NCBI RefSeq assembly: GCF_002943755.1
Contig: NZ_MQUB01000001.1
Coordinates: 2,158,501-2,222,500, forward strand
Reading direction: 5' to 3'
Source of the DNA: Aureitalea marina
GTDB lineage: Bacteria > Bacteroidota > Bacteroidia > Flavobacteriales > Flavobacteriaceae
Length of the DNA: 64,000 bases
A program made the position numbers and the translations under genes. How positions within the stretch are numbered: position 1 is the stretch's first letter; every line of letters begins with the position of its first letter. This document shows, one piece after another, positions 35,986 to 46,975 of this stretch. The notes under the pieces are model-generated. The model searched no databases and was not told where the DNA came from. It saw only the letters and a program-made list of their open reading frames with translations.

Positions 35986-38625
35986 CTAATTCTGTGCAAA
36001 AACCATTTCCCCAGAGGTCTCTTTCTCTTTGAATTCCTTCACCAGATCCAGGGCATCGGGCACCACATCCGAGCACAGGATGATCAGGGAGCCTTTCCTG
36101 GCGTTGCTGACCGCGTGGGTAATGGCCTCTCTTTCCGAAGGGATGATGGTCGTCTTTTTCTGTGGATCTTTCTCCTTGATACCGGCATCCAGCATGGAGA
36201 TCAATTGCTCTTCGGTCTTTCCGCGCAGATGCTTATCCTGTCTGATAATGATCTCGTCGAACATCTCGGCTGCTATGCGTCCCATCTCGTTGTTATCCTC
36301 CTCTCTCCGGTCTCCGATCCCAGCAATGATCCCTACCTTGACCGTCGCGTCTAATTCGTTGGTGAATTTCTGCAAGGCTCTCATCCCGGCCGGGTTATGG
36401 GCATAATCCAACAGGATCTGGAAGTTCTCAAACTTGAAAAGGTTCAGCCTGCCAGGAGTCTGATCCGCAGAAGGCAAAAATGTTCGCAAAGCTGCTTTCA
36501 TATCTTCGATACTGATCCCGCGTACATTGGCGGCAATAACAGCAGCCAGCACATTTTGGATCATAAATTTGGCCTTCCCTCCATAGGTGAGCGGAATTTG
36601 ATCGGCCTTCATGATCCGCATTTTCCATTTACCGCGGCAAAGGGTTACATAGCCATTCTCATATACAGCAGTGATCCCTCCTTTGCGTTGCAATGCTTGT
36701 ACCCTGGGATTGTTCTCATCCATAGAGAATAGTGCCAGGTTACAATCGATCCCTCGTCGCATCCCGAAGACCAGGTCATCGTCCGCGTTCAGTACCGCAT
36801 AACCATCGGGAAGCACGGTCTCTGGAACAACTCCTTTGACCTTGGCTAACTGCTCCACGGTATGGATCCCTTTCAATCCCAGGTGATCGGCTGCAACATT
36901 AGTCACCACGGCCACATCACAATTAGCAAATCCGAGACCGGCTCTGAGTAAACCACCACGAGCACACTCCAGTACAGCGAAATTGACCGTTGGATCCTTC
37001 AGGACGAATTCTGCACTGGCAGGACCGGTACAATCTCCCTTCATCAGTAGTCGGTTCTGAATGTAAACCCCATCTGAAGTGGTATATCCCACCCTGTGGC
37101 CACTCATTTTCGCCATATGGGCGATGAGGCGGCTGGTCGTTGTCTTTCCATTGGTTCCTGTGATAGCCACAATGGGGATCCTACCCGTATCTCCCTGTAC
37201 AGGGAAAAGCTTGTCTACAACAGGGGCGGCCACATTTCGCGGTAATCCTGTGGTCGGTGCCAGGTGCATTCTGAACCCAGGGCCTGCATTGACCTCCAAA
37301 ACTGCTCCTCCAGTCTCGGCCAGTGGTTTGCTGATATCCGTGGTCATGATGTCGATTCCACAAATATCTAGATCGATTATCTTGGAGATCCGCTCTGCCA
37401 TGGAAACATTGGCCGGGTGGACGATATCCGTTACATCCTCGGCTGTACCTCCTGTACTGAGGTTGGCTGTGTCCTTCAGAATTAGCATTTCTCCTTCGGA
37501 GATCACTGAATCTTCTGTATACCCTGCATCCTCCAGTATCTTTTTGGTCAACTCGTTGATGGTGATCTGGGTGAGTACCTTTTCGTGCCCGTAACCACGA
37601 CGAGGATCTTTGTTGACCTCATCGACCAACTCCCGTACGGTCGATTTCCCATCGCCTATCACATGAGCCGGCGTCCGCTTGGCACCCGCAACAAACTCAT
37701 TGTTGATCACCAACAACCGGTAATCTTCGCCGGTAATGAATTTCTCTACAATCACTCTTCTGGATACCTCTTTCGCAGCGTGAAAGGCTTTGACTGCAGA
37801 GTCGTAGTCTTGGATATCAACGGTTATTCCTCTTCCATGATTACCCCCTATGGGTTTGATCACCAGCGGGTAACCCACATAACGGCAGGCCTCCTCCAGG
37901 CTTCTCTCCCTGGAGATTATATCCCCTCTAGGCACTTCGACTTCAGCTTGCTCCAGGAGATACTTAGTGTCCTCCTTATCACAAGCCAGTTCTACGCCTA
38001 TGCTGCTGGTCTCTGAGGTAACTGTAGCCTGTATGCGTTTCTGGTTGGCCCCATAACCCAATTGGCATAAAGAATACTGATTAAGTCGTATCCACGGAAT
38101 GCCACGACTGACAGCTTCCTCTACAATAGAGCCTGTACTTGGGCCCAAACGATATTTTTCTCTAAGCTCCCGCATCTCCTGTATGTCCGGCTCGAGGTCG
38201 TAGTCTTCACCTTCAATCAGTGCTTCACAAATACGTACCGCAGCCTTGGCCGCATAACGCCCAACGCTTTCTTCTATATAAGAAAAGACCACATTATAAA
38301 CCCCTTCCTCTCCATAACCTCGGGTACGGCCAAAACCGGTATCCATTCCGGCGAGTGTTTGGATCTCTAAAGCTATGTGTTCGATTATATGTCCCATCCA
38401 GGTTCCTTCTTCTACCCGTTGAAAGAAACCTCCCGGTTCTCCCACAGAACAACGGTGAGAGTACATGGTGGGGAACATGGCGACAAGCCTGTCTTTGAAT
38501 CCATCAATGGTATCTGAAGGACGTTGTTCCATTTCCTCCAGATCTAGAACCATCACAATCAATTTGTGTCTACGCACGGACCAGTAGTTAGGTCCTCTCA
38601 TGGCGTTGATTTCCCGTATTTTCAT
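35986..38625 (-). CDS. cphA: Cyanophycin synthetase
   Basis: The 879-aa enzyme polymerises aspartate and arginine into cyanophycin using ATP. The N-terminal domain begins MKIREINAMRGPNYWS. An ATP-grasp domain at about 215-470 (GYPLVIKPIGGNHGRGITV) adds Asp, and a Mur-ligase-like domain from about 485 adds Arg, with P-loop GTNGKTTTS near 490. The length is normal for CphA. It is divergent from the cyanophycinase across 85 bp. Together with the isoaspartyl peptidase this gives a complete make-and-break set for a nitrogen store in the cytosol. Confidence 0.95.
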   Translation of the reverse strand: MKIREINAMRGPNYWSVRRHKLIVMVLDLEEMEQRPSDTIDGFKDRLVAMFPTMYSHRCSVGEPGGFFQRVEEGTWMGHIIEHIALEIQTLAGMDTGFGRTRGYGEEGVYNVVFSYIEESVGRYAAKAAVRICEALIEGEDYDLEPDIQEMRELREKYRLGPSTGSIVEEAVSRGIPWIRLNQYSLCQLGYGANQKRIQATVTSETSSIGVELACDKEDTKYLLEQAEVEVPRGDIISRERSLEEACRYVGYPLVIKPIGGNHGRGITVDIQDYDSAVKAFHAAKEVSRRVIVEKFITGEDYRLLVINNEFVAGAKRTPAHVIGDGKSTVRELVDEVNKDPRRGYGHEKVLTQITINELTKKILEDAGYTEDSVISEGEMLILKDTANLSTGGTAEDVTDIVHPANVSMAERISKIIDLDICGIDIMTTDISKPLAETGGAVLEVNAGPGFRMHLAPTTGLPRNVAAPVVDKLFPVQGDTGRIPIVAITGTNGKTTTSRLIAHMAKMSGHRVGYTTSDGVYIQNRLLMKGDCTGPASAEFVLKDPTVNFAVLECARGGLLRAGLGFANCDVAVVTNVAADHLGLKGIHTVEQLAKVKGVVPETVLPDGYAVLNADDDLVFGMRRGIDCNLALFSMDENNPRVQALQRKGGITAVYENGYVTLCRGKWKMRIMKADQIPLTYGGKAKFMIQNVLAAVIAANVRGISIEDMKAALRTFLPSADQTPGRLNLFKFENFQILLDYAHNPAGMRALQKFTNELDATVKVGIIAGIGDRREEDNNEMGRIAAEMFDEIIIRQDKHLRGKTEEQLISMLDAGIKEKDPQKKTTIIPSEREAITHAVSNARKGSLIILCSDVVPDALDLVKEFKEKETSGEMVFAQN

Positions 38626-38683
38626 AGTGGTTTTATTGCAGGTGAAAGACTTAAAGATACCATAATTTCTAGTACAAAAAGGT

Positions 38684-38691
38684 TATTTTTG
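38684..38691 (+). promoter_or_regulatory. Probable -7 box of cphB
   Basis: TATTTTTG fits TAnnTTTG and lies 19 bp before the cphB ATG. On the other strand TATCTTTA (38659-38652) may serve cphA. No TTG at the ideal distance is seen. Confidence 0.45.
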
Positions 38692-38710
38692 AATCCGACA
38701 AAACTAAGGT

Positions 38711-39568
38711 ATGCAGGTAGCAGGAACACTGATCCCGATAGGGGGGAATGAGGACAAAGGAATTGAAACCCACGAACAATACAAACTTGAATATATCGAA
38801 GAGGGAATTCTGTCCCGTGTGGTTCGTGAGAGTGGCGGTCCGAATGCCTCAATTGTAGTTGTTCCAACCGCGTCAAGCATACCTGATGAAGTTGCTGCAA
38901 ATTACCTGGAAGCATTTGGAAAATTAGGTTGTTCCAATGTCAAAGTAATGGATATCAGAGATAGGGAAGCATCCTTTAAGGAAGAGAATATCCAGTTGGT
39001 CAAAGAGGCTAATTGCCTGATGTTCTCGGGAGGAAACCAGTCCAAGATCACCGAAAAGATCGCCAACACCCCAGTACATGAAATTCTCTCGGAACGATTT
39101 CAAAACGAACCCTTGGTGATTGCCGGCACCAGTGCGGGTGCCATGTGTATGTCTGAAGAGATGATTGCTGGTGGCAGTAGCACAGAGGCATTTGTTAAAG
39201 GTGCAGTAAAAATGACCGAGGGAATGGGCTTTATTCCCAAACTGATCATCGATTCCCACTTTATCCGTAGAGGCCGATTTGGACGATTGGCGGAAGCTGT
39301 TGCCATTCATCCTGATCTTCTTGGCGTAGGGCTTGCAGAAGATACCGGATTGGTGATCAGTCAAGGAACTACCTTCGAGGTGATCGGTTCTGGGATGGTC
39401 ATTGTCTTTGATCCCCGGAAGATCAAGCACAACAATCAGAAGATCCTACAAACCGGAACCCCTATGTCTTTGACCAACCTAAAGACCCATGTTCTGGCCA
39501 ATGGAGATCGGTTCAACATCAAAAAGAAAACCATCAAAGTGCTTCCTGTGGATGCACCCTTTGTCTGA
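38711..39568 (+). CDS. cphB: Cyanophycinase
   Basis: The 285-aa serine peptidase (family S51) cuts cyanophycin into beta-Asp-Arg dipeptides. The nucleophile elbow is GTSAGAMC near residue 140. GGNQSKITEKIA precedes it, and DSHFIRRGRFGRLAEA follows with family residues for substrate binding. No signal peptide, so an intracellular enzyme that mobilises stored nitrogen. It converges directly on the isoaspartyl peptidase gene: stops at 39566-39568 and 39569-39571 are adjacent. Confidence 0.94.
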   Translation: MQVAGTLIPIGGNEDKGIETHEQYKLEYIEEGILSRVVRESGGPNASIVVVPTASSIPDEVAANYLEAFGKLGCSNVKVMDIRDREASFKEENIQLVKEANCLMFSGGNQSKITEKIANTPVHEILSERFQNEPLVIAGTSAGAMCMSEEMIAGGSSTEAFVKGAVKMTEGMGFIPKLIIDSHFIRRGRFGRLAEAVAIHPDLLGVGLAEDTGLVISQGTTFEVIGSGMVIVFDPRKIKHNNQKILQTGTPMSLTNLKTHVLANGDRFNIKKKTIKVLPVDAPFV

Positions 39569-40504
39569 TCAGTCCTTGTAGATCGCTATTTGGGATTCCC
39601 CGGTCGATTTTTTGAATCCTCTATACATGCCTTCTGTATTAAAAGGTAGGCTGACCTCTGCCCGGTTGTTGACCGCAATAAGTCCGCCATCTCCACCTAT
39701 ATCGAGCAAGCGTTGGTTCACCACAACATCAGAGGCCTTTGCCAGATCCATTCCACCTAGTTCGATCAAACAGGAAACGTCATAGGCCGCAACACCGCGA
39801 ATAAAGAATTCTCCACTGCCCGTACAACTCACCGCACAGGTTTGGTCGTTGGCATAGGTGCCCGCACCGATCATCGGACTATCTCCAACCCGACCCCATT
39901 TCTTATTGGTCATGCCCCCTGTGGAAGTGGCCGCTGCAACATGGCCATCCCTATCGCAAGCAACCGCGCCTACGGTCCCAAATTTGTGATCCTTGGAAAC
40001 GGAATGATCCAACTGAAAATGATCGGAATCCTTGATCTCCTGCCACTGGTCGTATCTGAGTTGATCGAAAAAATAATCCGGTTCTTCAAACTGTAGTCCG
40101 CGTTGTTTGGCAAACTCCATGGCTCCGGCCCCGGCCAGGAAAACATGTTCAGAGTGGTCCATTACGTCCCGGGCAAGTACAACTGGATTCCGCACTCCCT
40201 CTACCAGGGATACAGCTCCGGCCGATAAGTCCTTACCGCACATGATAGCCGCGTCCATTTCGTGGCCTCCGTTTGCGGTAAAGACACTGCCTTTGCCTGC
40301 ATTGAAAAGTGGGCTATCCTCCAAGACACAAACGGCTCTTTGAACGGCGTCCAAAGCAGTTCCGCCCACCTCCAGAATAGCAAATCCTTGGTCCAAGGCA
40401 TCCGTTAATGCCTGCTTGTAACGCTGCTCCAACTCTGGAGTCATCTGCCCCCTGAGCAAGGTGCCTGCTCCACCGTGAATGGCAATAGAAAATGGGTTCT
40501 TCAT
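39569..40504 (-). CDS. iaaA: Isoaspartyl peptidase / plant-type L-asparaginase
   Basis: The 311-aa Ntn-hydrolase begins with SIAIHGGAGTL. The autoprocessing site is HKFGTVGAVA, with Thr near residue 175 as the new N-terminal nucleophile. WGRVGDSPMIGAGTYA and CTGSGEFFIR complete the substrate pocket. It hydrolyses beta-aspartyl peptides, so it is the natural second step after cyanophycinase, giving Asp and Arg. I chose the ATG at 40504 (MKNPFSIAIHGG) over the upstream in-frame start at 40546, which adds residues unlike the family. No leader is seen, so it should work in the cytosol, unlike the exported glycosylasparaginase at 34788, a relative with a different role. Confidence 0.92.
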   Translation of the reverse strand: MKNPFSIAIHGGAGTLLRGQMTPELEQRYKQALTDALDQGFAILEVGGTALDAVQRAVCVLEDSPLFNAGKGSVFTANGGHEMDAAIMCGKDLSAGAVSLVEGVRNPVVLARDVMDHSEHVFLAGAGAMEFAKQRGLQFEEPDYFFDQLRYDQWQEIKDSDHFQLDHSVSKDHKFGTVGAVACDRDGHVAAATSTGGMTNKKWGRVGDSPMIGAGTYANDQTCAVSCTGSGEFFIRGVAAYDVSCLIELGGMDLAKASDVVVNQRLLDIGGDGGLIAVNNRAEVSLPFNTEGMYRGFKKSTGESQIAIYKD

Positions 40505-40603
40505 AGGACCTGGAATTGTGCCGGAAAAATACAAATTGCCCATCAATAAATTAGAACAAGGACAGGAAGTTTTGTAGTTTTAAACGAATATTCCTATCCC
40601 ATT

Positions 40604-43437
40604 ATGGCCGAACAAAAACGACTCTTTCTCCTGGATGCATACGCCCTCATTTTCAGGGGATACTACGCCTTTATCAAGAACCCTCGGATCAACAGTAAAG
40701 GACTGGACACATCTGCCATCTTAGGGTTTACCAATTCCCTTTTAGATGTTATCAAAAGAGAAAGACCTGATCACCTGGCTGTTTGCTTTGACAAAGGAGG
40801 TAGTGTAGCCAGAAACGAGATGTTCCCGGAATACAAGGCCAATCGGGATGAAACACCGGAGGCCATCCGGATAGCAGTTCCTTACATCCATGAGATATTA
40901 AAAGCCATGCATATCCCGATCATGGTCAAGGAAGGCTTTGAAGCCGACGATGTGATCGGCACACTGGCCAAGAAGGCTGAAAAAGAAGGCTACAAGACCT
41001 TTATGGTGACTCCAGATAAGGACTTCGCCCAATTGGTTTCCGAAAACATCTTTATGTATCGGCCGGTTTTCGGGGGAGGATACGAGACCTGGGGGTACCG
41101 GAAGTACAAGCCAAATTTGAAGTGGAACGGCCGGAGCAGGTCATCGACTACTTAGGAATGATGGGGGACAGTGCCGATAACATCCCTGGATTACCCGGTG
41201 TTGGAGAAAAGACAGCCAAGAAATTTCTCAAGGAATTTGGCAGTATGGAAGGGCTTTTGGAGAATACTGATCAGTTGAAGGGTAAGATGAAAGAAAAGGT
41301 AGAGGCCAACAAAGAATTGGGAATGCTCTCCAAGGAATTGGCCCGCATTATCTTGGATGTTCCGGTAGAATTTGATGCCACCGATTTCGAACTGAATCAA
41401 CCGGATCTACCGGCTGTGATCTCCGTTTTTGAGGATCTGGAATTTCGGCAGCTTACCCGTAACCTGGTGAATACCTTTGGAAACGACTCTTCAGAGCATA
41501 AGGCCAGCACTAAAGAAGAAACTGTAAAAAAACCGGCTGCCCAACCCACAGCAGGATCTGGTCAATTCTCCCTGTTCGATTCTGGAGGTGAAGTGGAATC
41601 GACTATCAAGACTTTTAGCAGCCGTGAGACCTCTCAGAGCGTAGATCATTTCTATCAATTTGTTCCAACAGGCTTGGGAACGGAGTTCTTTCTAAAAAAA
41701 TTAATGAAGCAAACAGCCGTTTGTTTTGACACCGAAACCACGGGTTTAAATCCGTTGACGGCAAAATTGGTCGGAATCGCTTTTAGCTGGGAGTCTGGCC
41801 GAGGATATTACGTCCCCATACCAGAAGAAGAGGATGAAGCGACCCAAGCAATTGAACAATTGAGGCCGTTCTTTGAATCGGAAGAAATTCAAAAAGTGGG
41901 GCAGAATCTAAAATACGATATCAAGGTAATGGCCCAATATGGCGTTCACGTCAAAGGATCTCTTTTCGATACCATGCTGGCTCACTACTTGATCAATCCG
42001 GATATGCGCCACAATATGGAGATCCTGGCCGAGACCTACCTAAATTACACGCCTATCTCCATTACTGAGCTCATCGGTAAAAAAGGAAAGAATCAGCTCA
42101 GTATGCGAGATGTTCCCCTGGCCAAACAGACGGAATACGCTGTGGAGGACGCCGATATCACCTGGCAATTGAAGCAGCATTTCGAAAAAGAACTGGACGA
42201 GGCCGATACACGTGGCCTATTTACGGACATCGAGATCCCCTTACTTCGCGTGCTTGCCGACATGGAACTGGAAGGTATCCGTTTGGATGTTGACTTTCTT
42301 GGCGGATTGTCCACCGATCTGGATAAAGATATTCTGTCACTCGAGCAATCGATCTATGAAGCAGCAGGAGAAACATTTAACATTGCGTCTCCACGCCAAT
42401 TGGGAGAGATCCTCTTTGGTAAGATGAAATTGATCGACAAACCTAAGAAGACGAAAACCGGGCAGTTCTCTACAGCAGAGGATGTATTGACCAGCTTGAG
42501 GAAGGATCATAAGATCGTAAACGATGTCTTGGAATATCGCGGCCTTTCGAAACTTAAAAGCACTTATGTGGACGCCTTGCCCCAACAGGTTGAACCGGCC
42601 ACAGGGAGAGTGCATACAGACTATATGCAAACCGTTGCCGCCACCGGTAGGTTGAGTAGTAACAATCCGAATTTGCAGAACATTCCCATACGGACAGAGC
42701 GAGGCCGACAAGTGCGCAAGGCTTTTGTCCCTCGGGACACCAATCATATTCTACTAGCGGCGGATTACTCCCAGATCGAATTACGGATCATCGCTGCCCT
42801 TAGTGAGGAAGAGAACATGATCGAGGCCTTTAAAAAGGGTGAGGACATTCACGCTTCCACAGCCGCGCGGGTGTTTGGGGTTCCCTTAGAAGAAGTGAGT
42901 CGGGAACAGCGAGCCAACGCCAAAACGGTCAATTTTGGGATCATTTATGGGGTGTCCGTATTTGGTCTAAGCAATCAGACCGACCTGTCTCGAACAGAGG
43001 CTAAGGAACTGATAGACACCTACTACGCCACCTATCCCCGATTGAGGGAATATATGACCAAGCAGGTCGATTTTGCGCGGGATAATGGCTATGTACAGAC
43101 CGTATTGGGCCGCCGCAGGTACCTTAAAGACATCAACAGCCGGAATGCCGTGGTCCGTGGAGCGGCCGAACGAAACGCCGTCAACGCACCCATACAGGGA
43201 AGTGCGGCTGACATCATCAAGATTGCCATGATCAACATCCACAAGCGTCTGGAAAGTGAATCCTTTCAGACCAAAATGTTGTTGCAGGTGCATGACGAAT
43301 TGGTATTCGACACCTTCAAACCGGAGTTAGATTCGGTCACCCAGATGATCCGGTCGGAAATGGAATCGGCCTATGAGTTGGCAGTTCCTTTAGTGGTCGA
43401 TGTTGGAACAGGCCAGAATTGGCTGGAAGCCCACTAG
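40604..43437 (+). CDS. polA: DNA polymerase I, frameshifted in this sequence
   Basis: The corrected product is about 944 aa. The 5' nuclease domain (about 1-290) has FEADDVIGTLAKKA and GDSADNIPGLPGVGEKTA. The 3'-5' exonuclease domain keeps its DxE (FDTETTGLNP). The polymerase domain has ADYSQIELRI (motif A), NFGIIYGVS (motif B) and LQVHDELVFD (motif C). The first frame stops at 41153-41155 and the second opens from about 41096. One extra G in the G5 run at 41091-41095 would give ETWGVPEVQAKFEVERPEQ and join them. Because the enzyme repairs DNA and processes Okazaki fragments, a genuine break would be harmful, so a sequencing error is likely. The stop overlaps the convergent DUF5916 gene by four bases. 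Confidence 0.9.
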
Positions 43438-46094
43438 AACACGAATCGGTAAGTAGCCTTCAGCAAGAAGGTATTTTGCGGTCGCTGACCCAGTAATTCA
43501 TCTTGAATGATGGTCCCAAAGCTATCATTGACATCACCAAGACCGGTGATCCCTTGTGACCATACCAGGAATATCTCGGACCCCGGAATATACTCCCATC
43601 GGAATACCATATTGGATCGAAACTGCACAAAGGCAAAATCTGGATCTCCAAAAGCGTAGTCCGTGGTTCCATCCCGGTTCTCATCTACGGAATAAACACC
43701 ATCTTCAAAACTGATCTGCTGGTTGTCGTACAGGGTAACCCGTTCGTTCAGTCCCTCTGCGATTGGATCGTTCACATAGTTGAAATCCGAAAAATTAGCC
43801 TTAAAGATGAACGGCTGTCCATAATATTGAATGGTCATGTTGGGGTTGATGTTGTAATTGACCCTCAGGGTGGTGCTCAGGGATTCGTTCTGAATATTCC
43901 CGAGTATGTACCTCGGAGTTCCATCAAAACTGCTTTCAGTAACATACTGCGTTTTGTTCGGGTTCTCCTGGTATTCAAAGTTTAGCGACAAGCTCAATGC
44001 GTTCAGAGGTTGATACCTCATCCTGACCACATAACGTCTCAAGGCAAAAGCATCCTCCTTGGCATCCGAATGAACATAGCCCAAGGTCATGTTGAATTTC
44101 TTCCGGCTATCGGTCCCGGAGAAGAAGTAGAAGAAATTCTCGTCGGAAAAGCGCCAGCGTGGGCCACCTCTTAAAAAGGTATTGGTGAAAATCCTGGGTT
44201 TGTGACCAAACCCAAATTCGGACCACCAGTTATTCTTCCAGTTCATATAACCGTTCACCTCATATTGGATCCGATTGTAATTCCCTTCAAAATCAAACTC
44301 AGTAAATTGGTTTAAACTCAAATTGGCCTGACGGTACCAACTGGTCGGGTTGTTCCACAGTCTGCGGACGTTGGCGTACTGCCGGAATTGATCAGCCTGT
44401 CTGAGAAAACCAATGTCATTGAGCTCCAGTTCCGGAGAACGCCAGTTTCCACCCACATTATAACGCCAGTCTCCTCCTCCACCTTTACCGATCTCAAAAC
44501 GCCCTCCTGTACCGGTCATGCTGGTCCGGGTAGGATCTACCTCGACATGGCCGGCATCTACTCGCTGAAAGAGGTGAGTCAGCGATGTCTGGGTCCTGAG
44601 TATGGACTCGGGATTTCCCCGAACATGGCTTAAGATCCCTGTTCCTTCTACATAGTATTTTCGGTCCTTCCAATTGTGCCTGAAATCGATCCCTCCGGAA
44701 TAGGCATGGCTTCTAAGGAATGAGACGTTGGGATCCATTCTTCGGACCGTTGAGGTCATGATCCCTCCCACATAGGAGTTCCGATCGTTGAAATCCTTCT
44801 GTACCCGACCGACAAAATAGTTGGTGAGAGGCTCGACAACTTCTTCCCGGGCTTCCCCAACTTCAGGAAGACCTGCAATGAATTCCGGGTCATCCGAGAG
44901 CTCGATCTCTCCTTTTTCCTCGGCCGTGACACTCTCCAGTACTCCTATCGCCCAACCATCTTTTGTCTTCCCGGAAAACTTGGCCGCACCTAAAATGGTC
45001 GTAAAAGCTGGTATGTCCTGGAACTCTCCCTTGGATGGGTCCACGGAAGTCCCGCCCTGGGGAGGACGTCCAATACGACGCGAAAAGAACACATTGTCCG
45101 CTCCACCACCGACCCGAAAGTCAAACACGTTCTTATTCTCTACAAAGAAGGGACGCCGTTCCGGAAAAAAGATCTCAAAACCATCAAGGGCAATGGCACC
45201 AGGATCTGCATCCACCTGCCCAAAGTCCGGGTTGATCGTCAAATCCAGGGTGAGGTCATTGGTCACCCCGATCTTGGCATCCAGTCCTCCGGTCAAGCGC
45301 GGGTCACTTCCATCGCGGAAGGGGTTTCCCGGTTCTGCTTCGTAGGTATCTAACTGTGCAACCGTATAAGGCTGTATCTCCAATTGCTTTTGAGGCTTTA
45401 GACCGATCAGTCCTCTCAATTCACCAAACTCACTGACCCAACCGGGAGGGTTGGCCGGAAGTGGCTGCCAAAGTGAGCGTTCCTCATTGGCAAAATATCT
45501 TCTGGTGGATTGAATCCCCCAGACCTGCTCCTCGTCATTTCCAAATCGCAATTGACTCAGTGGAACACGAAACTCGGCTATCCATCCATCTTCCTGTATG
45601 CTGGTAGCCAGGTACCAGATGGGGTTCCAACTACTGTCAAAATTCCCATTGTCTGAAATGAACTCATCACCCTTAACACCAGACACAGAAGCCGTAAATG
45701 AAAATCCGGAACGGTCGTCGTTGTAACTATCAATGTTGATCTCTACCCAATCACCTGGGAAATCGTCCCGTCGGCCCAGTCGGCGTTCTAAATTACTCAT
45801 GTCGCTTTCCAAACAATAAAAGGCCACATACAAATTCTTATCGTCGTACACGATCTTCATTTTAGTCTGCTGGGAGGGTTCTGTTCCAACATCAGGCTGG
45901 AACTCCACATAGTCCGAAGTCCACTCGACCGCATTCCAGGCTTCATCGTCCAAAACTCCATCAATCTTGATGGTTTGGCCTTGAATGGAAGTAGTGGTAT
46001 AGGATCTTTTTGGATAGGGATTGGTCTCGTCCTGCGACCAGAGGGTAAGCGGAATAAACGCCATTAGAAACAGCGCCAATAAACGATGGGTCAT
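43434..46094 (-). CDS. DUF5916 outer-membrane protein with CBM9-like domain
   Basis: The 886-aa protein starts with a signal peptide (LLALFLMAFIPLTLWSQ). A carbohydrate-binding family 9-like beta-sandwich follows (IDGVLDDEAWNAVEWTSDYVEF, about 38-235). The rest has many alternating aromatic beta strands ending in LLKATYRFVF, typical of an outer-membrane barrel with C-terminal Phe. The family is common in Bacteroidota and often lies near peptidase or glycan-use genes. The substrate is unknown. Residues GQVDADPGAIALDGFEIFFPERRPFF are a strongly conserved family segment. Confidence 0.85.
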   Translation of the reverse strand: MTHRLLALFLMAFIPLTLWSQDETNPYPKRSYTTTSIQGQTIKIDGVLDDEAWNAVEWTSDYVEFQPDVGTEPSQQTKMKIVYDDKNLYVAFYCLESDMSNLERRLGRRDDFPGDWVEINIDSYNDDRSGFSFTASVSGVKGDEFISDNGNFDSSWNPIWYLATSIQEDGWIAEFRVPLSQLRFGNDEEQVWGIQSTRRYFANEERSLWQPLPANPPGWVSEFGELRGLIGLKPQKQLEIQPYTVAQLDTYEAEPGNPFRDGSDPRLTGGLDAKIGVTNDLTLDLTINPDFGQVDADPGAIALDGFEIFFPERRPFFVENKNVFDFRVGGGADNVFFSRRIGRPPQGGTSVDPSKGEFQDIPAFTTILGAAKFSGKTKDGWAIGVLESVTAEEKGEIELSDDPEFIAGLPEVGEAREEVVEPLTNYFVGRVQKDFNDRNSYVGGIMTSTVRRMDPNVSFLRSHAYSGGIDFRHNWKDRKYYVEGTGILSHVRGNPESILRTQTSLTHLFQRVDAGHVEVDPTRTSMTGTGGRFEIGKGGGGDWRYNVGGNWRSPELELNDIGFLRQADQFRQYANVRRLWNNPTSWYRQANLSLNQFTEFDFEGNYNRIQYEVNGYMNWKNNWWSEFGFGHKPRIFTNTFLRGGPRWRFSDENFFYFFSGTDSRKKFNMTLGYVHSDAKEDAFALRRYVVRMRYQPLNALSLSLNFEYQENPNKTQYVTESSFDGTPRYILGNIQNESLSTTLRVNYNINPNMTIQYYGQPFIFKANFSDFNYVNDPIAEGLNERVTLYDNQQISFEDGVYSVDENRDGTTDYAFGDPDFAFVQFRSNMVFRWEYIPGSEIFLVWSQGITGLGDVNDSFGTIIQDELLGQRPQNTFLLKATYRFVF

Positions 46095-46357
46095 TGTGGT
46101 TAGATTGATGAGTTGTCATTTTAAGAGACCTCCCTTTTCTTACTTAGTGACACAACAGGCCGTTAATTAAGAGAATTTTAACGGAATCATTTTTATTGCC
46201 TAGGACACTGAATTACATCAACTTTCTAACCCTTATCGGCATAAACCCACATTTGAGTTACCGATTGTCGATTAATTGGACTCCTAATCAAAAACCCGAT
46301 GAGAATGAACCGATTAAGTTTCAACTGAAAATGTCGTACATCGGATCTTCGATGACT

Positions 46358-46690
46358 ATGCTTAGAAAAAGATATTATTTGATAGCCCTCCTTGGGTTAA
46401 TTCAATTTGGCCTCTTCGCACAGGTCGGTATTTGGACAACCATACAGATCTCACTGGCCAATCCGTCGAGCTCTTTCGAGACCAATGCGCAGCATCGTGC
46501 CTCGCAAGTAGACCTGGGTTCAGGTAGATATACCGCATCGGTCTTGCTATTGACCATAGCGGACAACAACAGTTTACGCATGTCGATAGGGGGAACTGGA
46601 AACGGTTACCAGATCAGGTTCCGCACCAATGGTGAAGTAGAAGATCTAGCGGTCACCAAAATCACACGAATATCCTTTTTGAAGGATTAA
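46358..46690 (+). CDS. Small secreted protein of unknown function
   Basis: The ATG at 46358 starts a 110-aa frame with a signal peptide (KRYYLIALLGLIQFGLFAQ) and a mature part of about 85 residues with beta character (TIADNNSLRMSIGG). The frame is open back to 46196, but those residues would precede the signal peptide, so I prefer the later start. No family recognised. It stands alone between a DUF5916 gene and two lipoproteins. 46691-46975 shows no other feature. Confidence 0.45.
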   Translation: MLRKRYYLIALLGLIQFGLFAQVGIWTTIQISLANPSSSFETNAQHRASQVDLGSGRYTASVLLLTIADNNSLRMSIGGTGNGYQIRFRTNGEVEDLAVTKITRISFLKD

Positions 46691-46975
46691 ATGTGGTTTC
46701 TACCCAAAATTTCCTGGGAGAATTCTTTCAAATTACCCTATTTAGCGCAACCTAGCTTCACTACTTTGAAAATTGATTGGGCCTTTTTGATTTTTATTTA
46801 AGGGGAGCTGTTCCGGTGATTTCTTATTAGAATCAACTTAAAATCATGCAGTCTTGTCAATTCTTCCCTAAAATCTGATTGATCCAGCAGAGTAAACCTT
46901 TGTCGGAGGTTACCGTTACCGCCCGTTTTGGCATACGCCTTGCAGCTTACCACGCAATTAAAAACCAATTAGATT

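Noticed and set aside
41122-41200. A second, independent start for a Klenow-like polymerase at 41122
   Set aside because: The protein lacks the first part of its 5' nuclease domain, and the upstream frame supplies exactly that part with a one-base gap.
44821-45345. 174-codon plus-strand frame antisense to the DUF5916 gene
   Set aside because: Ser/Pro/Arg-rich shadow frame of a well supported minus-strand gene.
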